From a virus, in IMG/VR virus record IMGVR_UViG_3300005253_001264, positions 1 to 25,231 of that record: DNA of 25,231 nt; one strand, written 5' to 3'. Position 1 is the first letter of the stretch; every line of letters starts with the position of its first letter. Below the pieces are notes generated by a model that was not told where the DNA came from, did not search any database, and saw only the letters and a list, made by a program, of their open reading frames with translations. This document shows, in pieces, positions 1 through 5,481 of this stretch. A program made the position numbers and the translations under genes.

Positions 1-99
1 TTTTTCTTCTCCTGTTATTCTCTTTTCGTGCATCTCGGCGGCTACTTCAGTTTCCCATACTTTGCCATCACTCGTTTTCCAAGCTTCAATCTTTTTCAT
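1..99 (-). CDS. small hypothetical protein, C-terminus cut by the window edge
   Basis: The first 33 codons of a gene that runs off the left edge. It begins MKKIEAWKTSDGKVWETEVA, a pattern of a short beta hairpin followed by a helix (DGK-x-W/F-x-T-x3-A) that is common in tiny phage proteins of unknown role. A ribosome site (AGAGAAG) sits upstream and the start overlaps the previous stop as TAATG, so it is translated in line with the 59-residue gene upstream. No function is recognised. Confidence 0.7.
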   Translation of the reverse strand, partial: MKKIEAWKTSDGKVWETEVAAEMHEKRITGEEK

Positions 100-278
100 T
101 ATTCTTCTCTGATTAGTTTTAATATTAGTTCGGCCATCCATGCTTGTCCACGAAAACAACTATCACAGTAACAGTCGCCTCTTTCCTCATTAAATTTTTC
201 ATCAAAATAAGGACTTCTTTTGTCGTAAGTACAAAGGCTTTCTTTGACTCTTTTCATTTCTTCATCAGTTAATTTCAT
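99..278 (-). CDS. small cysteine-containing phage protein (59 aa)
   Basis: A 59-residue acidic protein starting MKLTDEEMKRVKESLC, with a central C-Y-C-x2-C cluster (about residues 37-41) that could bind a metal, and an amphipathic C-terminal helix. The start codon overlaps the stop of the radical SAM gene upstream as ATGA, and its own stop overlaps the next start as TAATG, so it sits inside a translationally coupled chain. Function unknown; the metal-binding idea is inference from the cysteines only. Confidence 0.75.
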   Translation of the reverse strand: MKLTDEEMKRVKESLCTYDKRSPYFDEKFNEERGDCYCDSCFRGQAWMAELILKLIREE

Positions 279-805
279 ACATTACTCCAATCAATTCTAA
301 ACCGGTCTTCCGGCTTCATATCATCGCAATCACCGATAGTCCATTGCCTAATTTGCATGTTATTATTTAGGGCAAATTGTAAGATATCATCATCCATTAG
401 CCTGTCTTGAATTAGTATCCGTATTGGTATAAGACAGACATGGATAAAAGTCATCTTTTCCTGATAATATGAATTAGGTTTTTCTTTGGGACTCCAGTTG
501 ACGCCGGTAAGACCGGCAGTTTTTAATGTAAACGCTTCATAATAATTTAAGGACATTCCATTGGTGTACAAATACATTTTTGCGTCAGGGTTGAAATACT
601 TCACCAAACAAATAAACTGTACCAGTTTCTCAAGTTCCATCAATGGTTCGCCACCGGTAATAGCAATTTCATCATATCTTTGCTGTGCAATCCATAATGC
701 CGTTTGATTTGTGAAAGAGTAATAAATCCTTTTGTCTTTCATACAGCAGAAAGAACAGTCGAGATTACACCGGTCGGTCAGCACTACTCGGCAGTTATTT
801 CTCAT
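275..805 (-). CDS. radical SAM protein, short form
   Basis: A 176-residue radical SAM protein. The canonical cluster motif C-x3-C-x2-C is complete (C13, C17, C20 in TDRCNLDCSFC), and the SAM-binding GGEP motif follows at residues 51-54 (ITGGEPL). Such enzymes bind a 4Fe-4S cluster and cleave S-adenosylmethionine to make a radical. At 176 residues it is compact, similar in size to QueE-like or NrdG-like activases, but no queuosine-pathway gene (queC, queD, folE) and no ribonucleotide reductase lies in this window, so the substrate cannot be named. It is coupled by ATGA to the L7/L12-like mini-gene upstream and to the 59-residue gene downstream. Confidence 0.88.
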   Translation of the reverse strand: MRNNCRVVLTDRCNLDCSFCCMKDKRIYYSFTNQTALWIAQQRYDEIAITGGEPLMELEKLVQFICLVKYFNPDAKMYLYTNGMSLNYYEAFTLKTAGLTGVNWSPKEKPNSYYQEKMTFIHVCLIPIRILIQDRLMDDDILQFALNNNMQIRQWTIGDCDDMKPEDRFRIDWSNV

Positions 806-966
806 TTTACCTCCACCTTTTCTACAAAAAGTCCGGCATCATGGTTATTTGTGTCATAGATAAGCACAATTGCTTGTATTGCTTCTGGTTTTTTGTCTTG
901 TTCCAGTAATCGTTTTACAAAACTCATTGCTCTGGTAGCTTTTACTACTTCATTCACTTCATTCAT
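802..966 (-). CDS. diverged second copy of the L7/L12-like mini-protein (54 aa)
   Basis: A 54-residue protein, MNEVNEVVKATRAMSFVKRL at the N-terminus and ending FVEKVEVK. It aligns along its length with its neighbour at 999-1154: MNE start, LL-x3-KK, AI-x2-I, a Y-D/G turn, and a final FV-[ED]-[KR]. It has lost the G-x-L/D-x-K/G core that makes the neighbour resemble ribosomal protein L7/L12. The spacing from the upstream repeat to the start is the same in both copies (10 nt). The ribosome site is GAAAGGAAAA. The stop overlaps the radical SAM start as ATGA. It is a paralogue by tandem duplication; role unknown. Confidence 0.75.
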   Translation of the reverse strand: MNEVNEVVKATRAMSFVKRLLEQDKKPEAIQAIVLIYDTNNHDAGLFVEKVEVK

Positions 967-998
967 ACTGATTTTCCTTTCGTTGCTTCAATTATTTC
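963..998 (-). pseudogene. retained 11-codon copy of the tail of the upstream radical SAM gene
   Basis: Read on the minus strand this stretch encodes EIIEATKGKSV and a TGA stop that overlaps the next ATG. The true C-terminus of the radical SAM gene at 1151-2359 is EIIEATKARSI with a TGA in exactly the same ATGA overlap. At DNA level 977-998 matches 1165-1186 at 21 of 22 positions. There is no open start for it here: the preceding gene's TGA is directly abutted. It is a duplication scar that still supplies the ribosome site for the next gene. Confidence 0.8.
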
Positions 999-1154
999 TC
1001 ATCTTGTCTCCAGCCTATCTACAAAATCTTTTCCATCACGTAAATCAGCACCATACATGAATCTGATTATTTTTATAGCAAGTATTTTCTTTTCATTTTT
1101 GAGTAGTTCTTGTGTAATCATTACAGCCAATACAGCTTTTTCTAACTCATTCAT
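999..1154 (-). CDS. ribosomal L7/L12 C-terminal-domain-like mini-protein (51 aa)
   Basis: A 51-residue protein whose second half (KKILAIKIIRFMYGADLRDG, then KDFVDRLE) reads like the core of the ribosomal L7/L12 C-terminal domain, where the usual pattern is K-I-x-A-I-K-x2-R-E-x-T-G-x-G-L-K-E-A-K-x2-V-E. In L7/L12 this helix-turn-helix surface contacts translation factors. The resemblance is a pattern match by eye, and a free mini-domain in a phage may do something else. The start overlaps the stop of the large radical SAM gene as ATGA. A paralogue lies directly downstream at 802-966. Confidence 0.75.
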   Translation of the reverse strand: MNELEKAVLAVMITQELLKNEKKILAIKIIRFMYGADLRDGKDFVDRLETR

Positions 1155-2359
1155 ATCGACCTCGCTTTCGTTGCTTCAATAATTTCCATACCGATATCAA
1201 ACAGTGATTCAGTAAATATCCTGACGGCGGCTGCTTCTAATGGTGTGTGATAACTACATTTCATGCTATTTTCATTAAGGTCTTGACCGACAGTACTAAC
1301 TTCATTTCCGACATAAGGAACAAAGTTTGTAATATTTAACATCAGGAAGTTTTGTTTGTTGTCATTTAGCCAGTCCAGTGTTGCCCAGTAGGTGAATAGG
1401 TTCTCACCCGGCAGTCCAATGATGATATTCGGGATTATATTGACTCCCATTTTTTCAAGGATGAACACAGCTAAATCGATGGTACTTGTATTTTGCGGTT
1501 TGCTGTATTTATTCAATATACTATTATTGAATGATTCTATTCCAAGTTCTACATTGACAACATACAGGGGTTTTAGGTCTTTGTTCCTATTGTTGAATTT
1601 TATTATTTGATGACATGTAGTCTGTATAGTAAATCCCTGAAATTTTGGATTGTACTTTTTGATTATTCGATAACATATTCCCAACCATCGGTAATTGTCG
1701 CACTGCCCAAAAGTTTTATCGTTGATGTAAATTAGTTCAAAATCTAAATCACGAAATGACATTATTTGTTGTAATACCCTGTTCCAAGAAACAGGTTTTA
1801 TTTCATCCGGCACAGTACAGAACCGGCAATGATTGGTGCATCCGTTAGATAAAGTCAGCCGGGGGATACATTTCGTTCCTTTGAATAAGGAGTAGTCGGT
1901 TCCGTATTGGTATTTAATCCCTCGAAATTTACAAAACTCTTTGATGTCAAGATACCATACCACATTGTTAAGACCTTTGAAGTATTCACTAAACTCTACG
2001 TATCCAATGTATCCACCAAATCGAAATTCTTTATCGGGATTGTTTTTTGCAATTACACGAAAATATTCTTTGTTGCAGTCCATAACAGAGGCAAGATAGA
2101 AATCAGCTTCAGGAAGAATAGGATAATGTCTGTCTCTGGAAATAATATCAATGTGAAATAACTCAAGTTCATTGTTTCTATCATTTAGGCAGTAAGCAAG
2201 TTCTGCAATCCAGGTCGGTATCTCCCAAAAATGCTTCGGTCGGTAGTAGCCTTCATCGGCCATGTTAGGCCAGATGGCCTTAAAGTAGTTATCAGCAGGA
2301 TTGCTCTTGTCATCAGGATTCAGTAACCGGTCGGATACTTGCAAGAAACAGTATTTCAT
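1151..2359 (-). CDS. radical SAM protein with B12-binding-like N-terminal region
   Basis: A 402-residue protein. The radical SAM cluster C-x3-C-x2-C is at C174, C178 and C181 (NGCTNHCRFC), preceded by a run resembling MiaB/Elp3-type and B12-binding radical SAM enzymes. The region before it (about residues 75-120, with ADFYLASVM and RFGGYIG) resembles the Rossmann-like B12-binding half of such proteins, though no clear D-x-H-x2-G cobalamin motif is seen. A GLPGE motif lies near residue 318. The start has GGAGA five bases upstream. Its end overlaps the L7/L12-like gene by ATGA. The substrate is unknown. A tRNA-Asn lies just upstream, so tRNA or peptide modification are possibilities but only inference. 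Confidence 0.85.
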   Translation of the reverse strand: MKYCFLQVSDRLLNPDDKSNPADNYFKAIWPNMADEGYYRPKHFWEIPTWIAELAYCLNDRNNELELFHIDIISRDRHYPILPEADFYLASVMDCNKEYFRVIAKNNPDKEFRFGGYIGYVEFSEYFKGLNNVVWYLDIKEFCKFRGIKYQYGTDYSLFKGTKCIPRLTLSNGCTNHCRFCTVPDEIKPVSWNRVLQQIMSFRDLDFELIYINDKTFGQCDNYRWLGICYRIIKKYNPKFQGFTIQTTCHQIIKFNNRNKDLKPLYVVNVELGIESFNNSILNKYSKPQNTSTIDLAVFILEKMGVNIIPNIIIGLPGENLFTYWATLDWLNDNKQNFLMLNITNFVPYVGNEVSTVGQDLNENSMKCSYHTPLEAAAVRIFTESLFDIGMEIIEATKARSI

Positions 2360-2384
2360 ATCAGTCTCCAGAGAAAAATTTAGC

Positions 2385-2412
2385 TTTCAAAAAATACTAC
2401 GTTTCAAAAAAT
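2385..2412. repeat. 11-nt direct repeat, period 17
   Basis: TTTCAAAAAAT occurs at 2385-2395 and again at 2402-2412, in the AT-rich gap between the tRNA and the radical SAM gene. It could be a promoter or RNA-processing element, but nothing in the sequence decides this. Confidence 0.55.
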
Positions 2413-2442
2413 GTTTTGTTCGTAAAATTTTATTTTCCTAAT

Positions 2443-2514
2443 CACGACCGACAGGACTCGAACCTGCATTCTCCGGTCAACAGCCGGAATCTCTACCAAT
2501 TGAGCTACGGTCGT
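2443..2514 (-). tRNA. tRNA-Asn (anticodon GTT)
   Basis: A full cloverleaf can be folded on the minus strand. The acceptor stem ACGACCG/CGGTCGT has 7 bp (2508-2514 with 2444-2450). The D arm is GCTC...GAGA with one end mismatch. The anticodon stem TCCGG/CCGGA is perfect and holds the loop CTGTTGA with anticodon GTT. The T arm GCAGG-TTCGAGT-CCTGT has one G-U pair. The discriminator is G and CCA is not encoded. It sits inside the accessory operon and is probably processed from the operon transcript. Phage tRNAs usually compensate for codon bias or for host tRNA cleavage. Confidence 0.93.
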
Positions 2515-2531
2515 TGTACTATTTACTCGAA

Positions 2532-2708
2532 TTATTCAACTCTCAACATGTCTGCATACTTTTTCGATTTGTAATAGTCCCGAATTAGAGGACGGTTGGA
2601 AGAAGCAGCCGGTTGTTTATCGTTATGAACAGTGAATCCGCTTCCCCTGCCTTGTTCTCTTGTTGGTTGCCATGCCAATCGGTCGGTTGAACTTGATAAG
2701 TTTTCCAT
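2532..2708 (-). CDS. small hypothetical protein (58 aa)
   Basis: A 58-residue polar protein starting MENLSSSTDRLAWQPTREQG, rich in Ser, Arg and Asn, with a Gly-rich middle and a basic end (YYKSKKYADMLRVE). It probably has little fixed structure. It follows the 83-residue gene by two bases (TAATAATG context) and precedes the tRNA. A ribosome site (AAAGGAAAC) lies upstream, within the end of the previous gene. No family is recognised. Confidence 0.65.
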   Translation of the reverse strand: MENLSSSTDRLAWQPTREQGRGSGFTVHNDKQPAASSNRPLIRDYYKSKKYADMLRVE

Positions 2709-2710
2709 TA

Positions 2711-2962
2711 TTAGTTTCCTTTCGGTCTAAGAAATGGTATATCATATTCTTCAAGCATTTCTCTTGCTACTTTTTGACGCAATGGAAAGACGACATTTGA
2801 TCGTCGGGCATTTTGTCTGATGTTGAATTCCATTCTGCGTCTTAGCCAGTTAGGACAGGGAACGGTTGCTATGGAATCACCGGGGTAGAGAAAGGTTCTG
2901 TCTTCTAATCTTATGGTGTCCATGTTTACATTTCGGGGTTTGTACTTTTTGTGCTTTTTCAT
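2711..2962 (-). CDS. small basic hypothetical protein (83 aa)
   Basis: An 83-residue protein with a very basic N-terminus (MKKHKKYKPR) and an Arg-rich middle (WLRRRMEFNIRQNARRSN), so nucleic-acid binding is plausible but unproven. The ATG at 2962 is chosen because it overlaps the previous stop as TGATG and has GGAG eight bases upstream; a TTG one codon earlier is also open. No family is recognised. Confidence 0.7.
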   Translation of the reverse strand: MKKHKKYKPRNVNMDTIRLEDRTFLYPGDSIATVPCPNWLRRRMEFNIRQNARRSNVVFPLRQKVAREMLEEYDIPFLRPKGN

Positions 2963-3129
2963 CAATGGTTCTCCAAGTAAACCTCTAATGCTGTCAATAG
3001 ATTAGTATCAGCTATATAGTACTTACTACCGGGGTATACGTTGTCAATCACTTGACAGAATCGTAGTGAGGGCCACCGGCTGTGTATTTCTTCCATCTTC
3101 TTCATAACTGCTTCAAAGTCATCAATCAT
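2962..3129 (-). CDS. small hypothetical phage protein (55 aa)
   Basis: A 55-residue protein, MIDDFEAVMKKMEEIHSRWP at the start, then LRFCQVIDN and YYIADTNLLTALEVYL. The pattern (amphipathic helix, R-F-C-Q-x2-x-N, then a D-x2-L-x3-L end) is one I associate with small, widespread phage proteins of unknown function. A clear GGAGA site lies upstream of the ATG, and the stop overlaps the next start as TGATG. Confidence 0.75.
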   Translation of the reverse strand: MIDDFEAVMKKMEEIHSRWPSLRFCQVIDNVYPGSKYYIADTNLLTALEVYLENH

Positions 3130-3143
3130 TATATCTCCATAAA

Positions 3144-3647
3144 TTAAACCATGTCGGCATAAGACACTGGCGTTCTACCCGCCTTTATTACAGCTTCACA
3201 CCATATTATTGCTTGATATTCTGCCGGTTTCATACCACGATGTTTAGCAAGTAGCTGTATTGCTTTTTCCAGCCGGTAATACTCTTTTCGTCTGATTTCC
3301 CTTTGTTTTATTCCAAAGTATCGTATTGTCCAAGTGTCAATAGAGACACGATTCATGTCGCCTTTTAAGTTGGCTGCAAAGGCCGGTACTTTATAACCGT
3401 GCAAGGGTTCTCTATATATTGCTCTCAGTACATTTGGAATATGACTTCCCATCAGCCCTTGATAGTCAATGTACCCATCATGTTTGTACCGTTCATAGAT
3501 GTTTTGTGCTATATCCCAATTTACTTTTACCTGCTTACGGGGGGACGTGGCAGCTAAGATATCACAGAACATATCAGCATCATCGCCATATAATTTCTCT
3601 ATGATTTGTCGGCTGTCTTTATACCAGTTTGTTCCGGTTTCGGTCAT
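3144..3647 (-). CDS. conserved phage protein, possible HhH-GPD (DNA glycosylase-like) fold
   Basis: A 167-residue protein (177 if the weakly supported GTG at 3677 is used). The order of motifs, an ILAATSPRKQV stretch, then KVPAFAANLKGD, then VSIDTWTIRYFG, resembles a phage family related in outline to helix-hairpin-helix DNA glycosylases: an A-x-x-S-P region, a K-x3-F-A-x-N-L-x-G-D loop and an aspartate before W/R. That would suggest DNA base recognition or repair, but catalytic residues cannot be assigned with confidence. The ATG at 3647 follows the upstream stop by four bases (TGAGCAAATG), which favours it over the GTG, whose ribosome site is poor. Activity is unproven. Confidence 0.75.
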   Translation of the reverse strand: MTETGTNWYKDSRQIIEKLYGDDADMFCDILAATSPRKQVKVNWDIAQNIYERYKHDGYIDYQGLMGSHIPNVLRAIYREPLHGYKVPAFAANLKGDMNRVSIDTWTIRYFGIKQREIRRKEYYRLEKAIQLLAKHRGMKPAEYQAIIWCEAVIKAGRTPVSYADMV

Positions 3648-3651
3648 TTGC

Positions 3652-3828
3652 TCACTTTTGTAATACCACACCGACACAACCTAATTCTTGTACGTCTGTG
3701 GTAGTTAATTGTTCATGGTTACAATCTCCGCAGTTATCCGGTTGACCACACCATTGACAAAGTTCCCAAGCCGGTAAATCCCAAATTCGGCCAAATTTAT
3801 CTACAAATCCTTTGATTTCAATATACAT
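3652..3828 (-). CDS. zinc-knuckle mini-protein (58 aa)
   Basis: A 58-residue protein with a short beta N-terminus (MYIEIKGFVDKFGRIWDLPA) and a compact C-x2-C-x5-C-x2-C cluster (C24, C27, C33, C36, CQWCGQPDNCGDC), a likely zinc site. Its end overlaps the weaker GTG start of the next gene in another frame. It follows the 79-residue gene after one base. Function unknown. Confidence 0.7.
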   Translation of the reverse strand: MYIEIKGFVDKFGRIWDLPAWELCQWCGQPDNCGDCNHEQLTTTDVQELGCVGVVLQK

Positions 3829-3829
3829 A

Positions 3830-4069
3830 TTATTGACTCGCTTTCTTTAAGACAGTTCGGCATTCTCTAATCTCGGTGGCTGTTGTTGGGCTGGTTAGTA
3901 AATTTTGTCTCCAGTGTGCCATGTTATTCAATACATATAGTAGCTGTACTTTAAAGTCTTTGGTTGTTTGGTCAAGTTGTAAGGCATAGTGAGCATAGTT
4001 GATAGCATAGTTTAGAGCCGGTACATGTTCATTCTTCTCGATGAGTTGTAAGGCTTCGGTTACTGTCAT
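3830..4069 (-). CDS. conserved small helical phage protein (79 aa)
   Basis: A 79-residue all-helical protein, MTVTEALQLIEKNEHVPALN at the start, followed by YAINYAHYAL, LYVLNNMAHWR and a basic end with ECRTVLKK. The A-L-N-Y-A-x-N-Y-A and Q-x-L-Y-V-L-N-N-x3-W-R pattern is familiar from many phage genomes as a protein without known function. The ATG at 4069 is preferred because GGGGAA lies seven bases upstream; an in-frame TTG 15 nt earlier has no such site. Confidence 0.78.
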   Translation of the reverse strand: MTVTEALQLIEKNEHVPALNYAINYAHYALQLDQTTKDFKVQLLYVLNNMAHWRQNLLTSPTTATEIRECRTVLKKASQ

Positions 4070-4071
4070 AA

Positions 4072-4209
4072 TTATGTTCCCCAACTAACATCGTTGTTTG
4101 TTTCTATTATCTCGTCTATTTGTTCTGTTATATACTCCCCCAAATCACAATCAAAATCAATGTCAGTGCCATTTTCGTCCGTCATTACTATTCGCCACCT
4201 GTCAATCAT
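4072..4209 (-). CDS. small acidic hypothetical protein (45 aa)
   Basis: A 45-residue acidic protein, MIDRWRIVMTDENGTDIDFD at the start, then CDLGEYITEQIDEIIETNN. Its ribosome site (AAGGAAA) is good and it ends two bases before the next start. It is too short for the usual open-frame cutoffs but fits the gene chain exactly. Function unknown. Confidence 0.68.
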   Translation of the reverse strand: MIDRWRIVMTDENGTDIDFDCDLGEYITEQIDEIIETNNDVSWGT

Positions 4210-4230
4210 AATAGTTTCCTTTAATAGAGG

Positions 4231-4443
4231 TTAATCAGTATAGTTCATACACCATTCATCAAATTCTCTAATCAAAGGCCAGATAGCATTTGACCCATAT
4301 TGATAGTTGGGAAATTCATCTTCAAGCATTGATACTAAGATTTGGCCGAAGTTTTCACGGATGTTCTTTTTTTGGAGTTGTCCCTTATACTTGGCTATTA
4401 ACTTTCGTACTCTGGTCAAGTCGCTTGTGTCTTTTTTTGTCAT
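4231..4443 (-). CDS. small helical phage protein, first gene of the left minus-strand operon (70 aa)
   Basis: A 70-residue protein, MTKKDTSDLTRVRKLIAKYK at the start, then NIRENFGQ and a C-terminal REFDEWCMNY. The K-x-I-x-E-N-F-G-Q pattern recurs in small phage proteins of unknown role. The ATG at 4443 has GGAGA five bases upstream; an in-frame ATG four codons earlier has none. It is the first gene leftward from the divergent control region, so it should be among the first expressed. Confidence 0.78.
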   Translation of the reverse strand: MTKKDTSDLTRVRKLIAKYKGQLQKKNIRENFGQILVSMLEDEFPNYQYGSNAIWPLIREFDEWCMNYTD

Positions 4444-4459
4444 AATAGTCTCCATAAAA

Positions 4460-4474
4460 GAATTAAAAAATTTC
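4460..4474 (-). repeat. 15-nt leader motif, left copy (inverted relative to 4926-4940)
   Basis: GAAATTTTTTAATTC on the minus strand, 16 nt before the start codon at 4443. An identical copy lies on the plus strand just before the start at 4952. A likely shared promoter or leader element of the two divergent operons. Confidence 0.6.
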
Positions 4475-4600
4475 GTTTCAATGTTGTTACGATTTTGTTT
4501 TGTTTTTGTTCTAAAGAAAATAAAAATTTATTTTTCCCCGAACAAATCCCCATGAAATTCGTAGTAATATATTTAAGAAAGCACGAAGCTTTCGCTACCA

Positions 4601-4702
4601 GTTCATGGAAGAACGAAGACAACCAAGGTAAGTGAGGCAGGAGGCCGAATATTGGTTACGTTTCGCATGAAAAGGTGAGAGCACGGCTGCTCGATAATAC
4701 CA
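4601..4702 (-). other. 102-nt duplicated intergenic element, copy B
   Basis: Read on the minus strand it starts TGGTATTATCGAGC and ends TTCCATGAAC; it matches 13411-13512 read on the plus strand and has exactly the same length. About 80 percent of the first 51 positions agree with one gap. Translated on this strand, the two copies share W-Y-x-R-A-x2-L-S-P-F, then S-A-S-C, then S-S-M-N at identical spacing, with several synonymous codon changes. Here the frame is open from an ATG at 4828 but lacks a ribosome site. It could be a structured RNA, a regulatory element or a relic gene. Confidence 0.6.
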
Positions 4703-4793
4703 GCCAAGCTTATTCCCTGCGTAATCTTCTTCCCCTTCGATGGCTTTATACCGTAAGCCTCTTCCCCTGCCATCAAAGCCACGGCTGGCAACC

Positions 4794-4827
4794 AGTCCTA
4801 TATTATCCAATAGTCCCATATTATCCA
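4794..4827. repeat. 16-nt direct repeat, period 18
   Basis: AGTCC[T/C]ATATTATCCA at 4794-4809 and 4812-4827, 15 of 16 positions equal. The second copy runs into the DnaA box; the first carries a near box (TTATCCAAT). The arrangement resembles short iterons. Confidence 0.65.
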
Positions 4828-4829
4828 CA
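4821..4829 (+). promoter_or_regulatory. consensus DnaA box (TTATCCACA)
   Basis: A perfect match to the E. coli consensus TTATNCACA. An imperfect box (TTATCCAAT) lies 18 nt to the left. A single 9-mer can occur by chance, but here it is in the only long divergent region left of 7 kb and next to AT-rich DNA. Confidence 0.5.
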
Positions 4830-4925
4830 AACAGACCGGTCGGTATGTTCTCGATGGATGGGGCAAAAGATTTTTTTATTTTATTACGAACCTTATTTTT
4901 TTTCCAGAGTATAGTTTGGAAAGCG

Positions 4926-4940
4926 GAAATTTTTTAATTC
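4926..4940 (+). repeat. 15-nt leader motif, right copy
   Basis: GAAATTTTTTAATTC, identical to the minus-strand copy at 4460-4474. The flanks also agree loosely (TTGGAAAGCG here, TTGAAACG there). It lies 11 nt before the ATG at 4952. Confidence 0.6.
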
Positions 4941-4951
4941 GGGGACATTTT

Positions 4952-5143
4952 ATGGCGTATGATATTGAAATAGAGTTTGATTCAACAGGCATCGGTATTT
5001 GCCCGGTATGTCATAGAGAAGTATGGTACGGGGCTTGCCAATATATAAGACATTATCAATGCGTTTCAGAAGTAGAAGTCTGTTCCGATTGCAAATCGGA
5101 CTTTATCAAAATAAATGACATCTTTTTTAGGGGGATAATATAA
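4952..5143 (+). CDS. zinc-ribbon mini-protein (63 aa)
   Basis: A 63-residue protein beginning MAYDIEIEFDSTGIGICPVC. Two knuckles, C-P-V-C near residue 17 and C-S-D-C near residue 44, with further Cys and His residues between them, suggest a single zinc ribbon. The ATG at 4952 has GGGGA six bases upstream and is chosen over an earlier in-frame ATG at 4916 without one. First gene of the rightward mini-operon; stop and next start overlap as TAATG. Small zinc ribbons in early phage regions often bind host RNA polymerase or nucleic acid, but nothing here proves it. Confidence 0.75.
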   Translation: MAYDIEIEFDSTGIGICPVCHREVWYGACQYIRHYQCVSEVEVCSDCKSDFIKINDIFFRGII

Positions 5144-5301
5144 TGGCGTGTGTATGCAGCGATTGCGGACTAACCGGCGAATCGTGTTTGTGTTCTGAAA
5201 CGAGTCGGTGCGTATCTTGTGAGTATTTCGACTACGTAGACGGTTGCACAATGCCGCCGGAAAACGATTGCAGTAAAGAGGGTTCAAGATGGGTATTTTA
5301 G
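5143..5301 (+). CDS. cysteine-rich mini-protein (52 aa)
   Basis: A 52-residue protein with ten cysteines (C3, C5, C8, C15, C17, C23, C26, C35 and C43 among them), starting MACVCSDCGLTGESCLCSET. Such density suggests two bound zinc ions or an iron-sulphur site. GGGGAT lies six bases upstream of the ATG, which overlaps the previous stop. It overlaps the next gene by 13 nt in another frame. No family is recognised. Confidence 0.7.
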   Translation: MACVCSDCGLTGESCLCSETSRCVSCEYFDYVDGCTMPPENDCSKEGSRWVF

Positions 5302-5468
5302 AGAATGTATATCTTAAGTGGTATTATACTCTGCCCACAATAAAACAAAGTGTTGGCATACTTGACAAATACGGCAAAGGTATTATTGGCCATATCGACT
5401 TTTGTGGAGAATGTTGTGTTGTTTGGGTGTCTTACAAAACAGTGTGCAAGGCTTTTTCTTATAAGTAA
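5289..5468 (+). CDS. small hypothetical protein (59 aa)
   Basis: A 59-residue protein, MGILENVYLKWYYTLPTIKQ at the start, with a Cys-rich middle (DFCGECCVVW) and beta-type spacing towards the end. GAGG lies seven bases before the ATG, inside the preceding gene. Unknown; the coupling and size match its neighbours. Confidence 0.65.
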   Translation: MGILENVYLKWYYTLPTIKQSVGILDKYGKGIIGHIDFCGECCVVWVSYKTVCKAFSYK

Positions 5469-5481
5469 AAGGGGATAAACT

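Larger units (their letters stand above)
4444..4951. other. divergent non-coding control region, candidate replication origin
   Basis: About 500 nt separate divergent operons. From 4456 to 4580 and 4865 to 4940 it is very AT-rich. In between lie a consensus DnaA box (4821-4829), a 16-nt direct repeat, an 18-nt imperfect repeat (around 4720-4737 and 4752-4768), complementary CCAGCC/GGCTGG blocks, and a 102-nt element found again at 13411-13512. A 77-codon minus-strand frame (4595-4828) is open but has no ribosome site. DnaA boxes beside an AT-rich stretch at a transcription divergence are typical of origins. Origin function is inference. Confidence 0.45.

Noticed and set aside
4595-4828. 77-codon minus-strand open frame in the divergent region
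   Set aside because: No ribosome site before its ATG, it spans the DnaA box and repeats, and the related copy at 13411 has no start. Treated as part of the duplicated element rather than as a gene.
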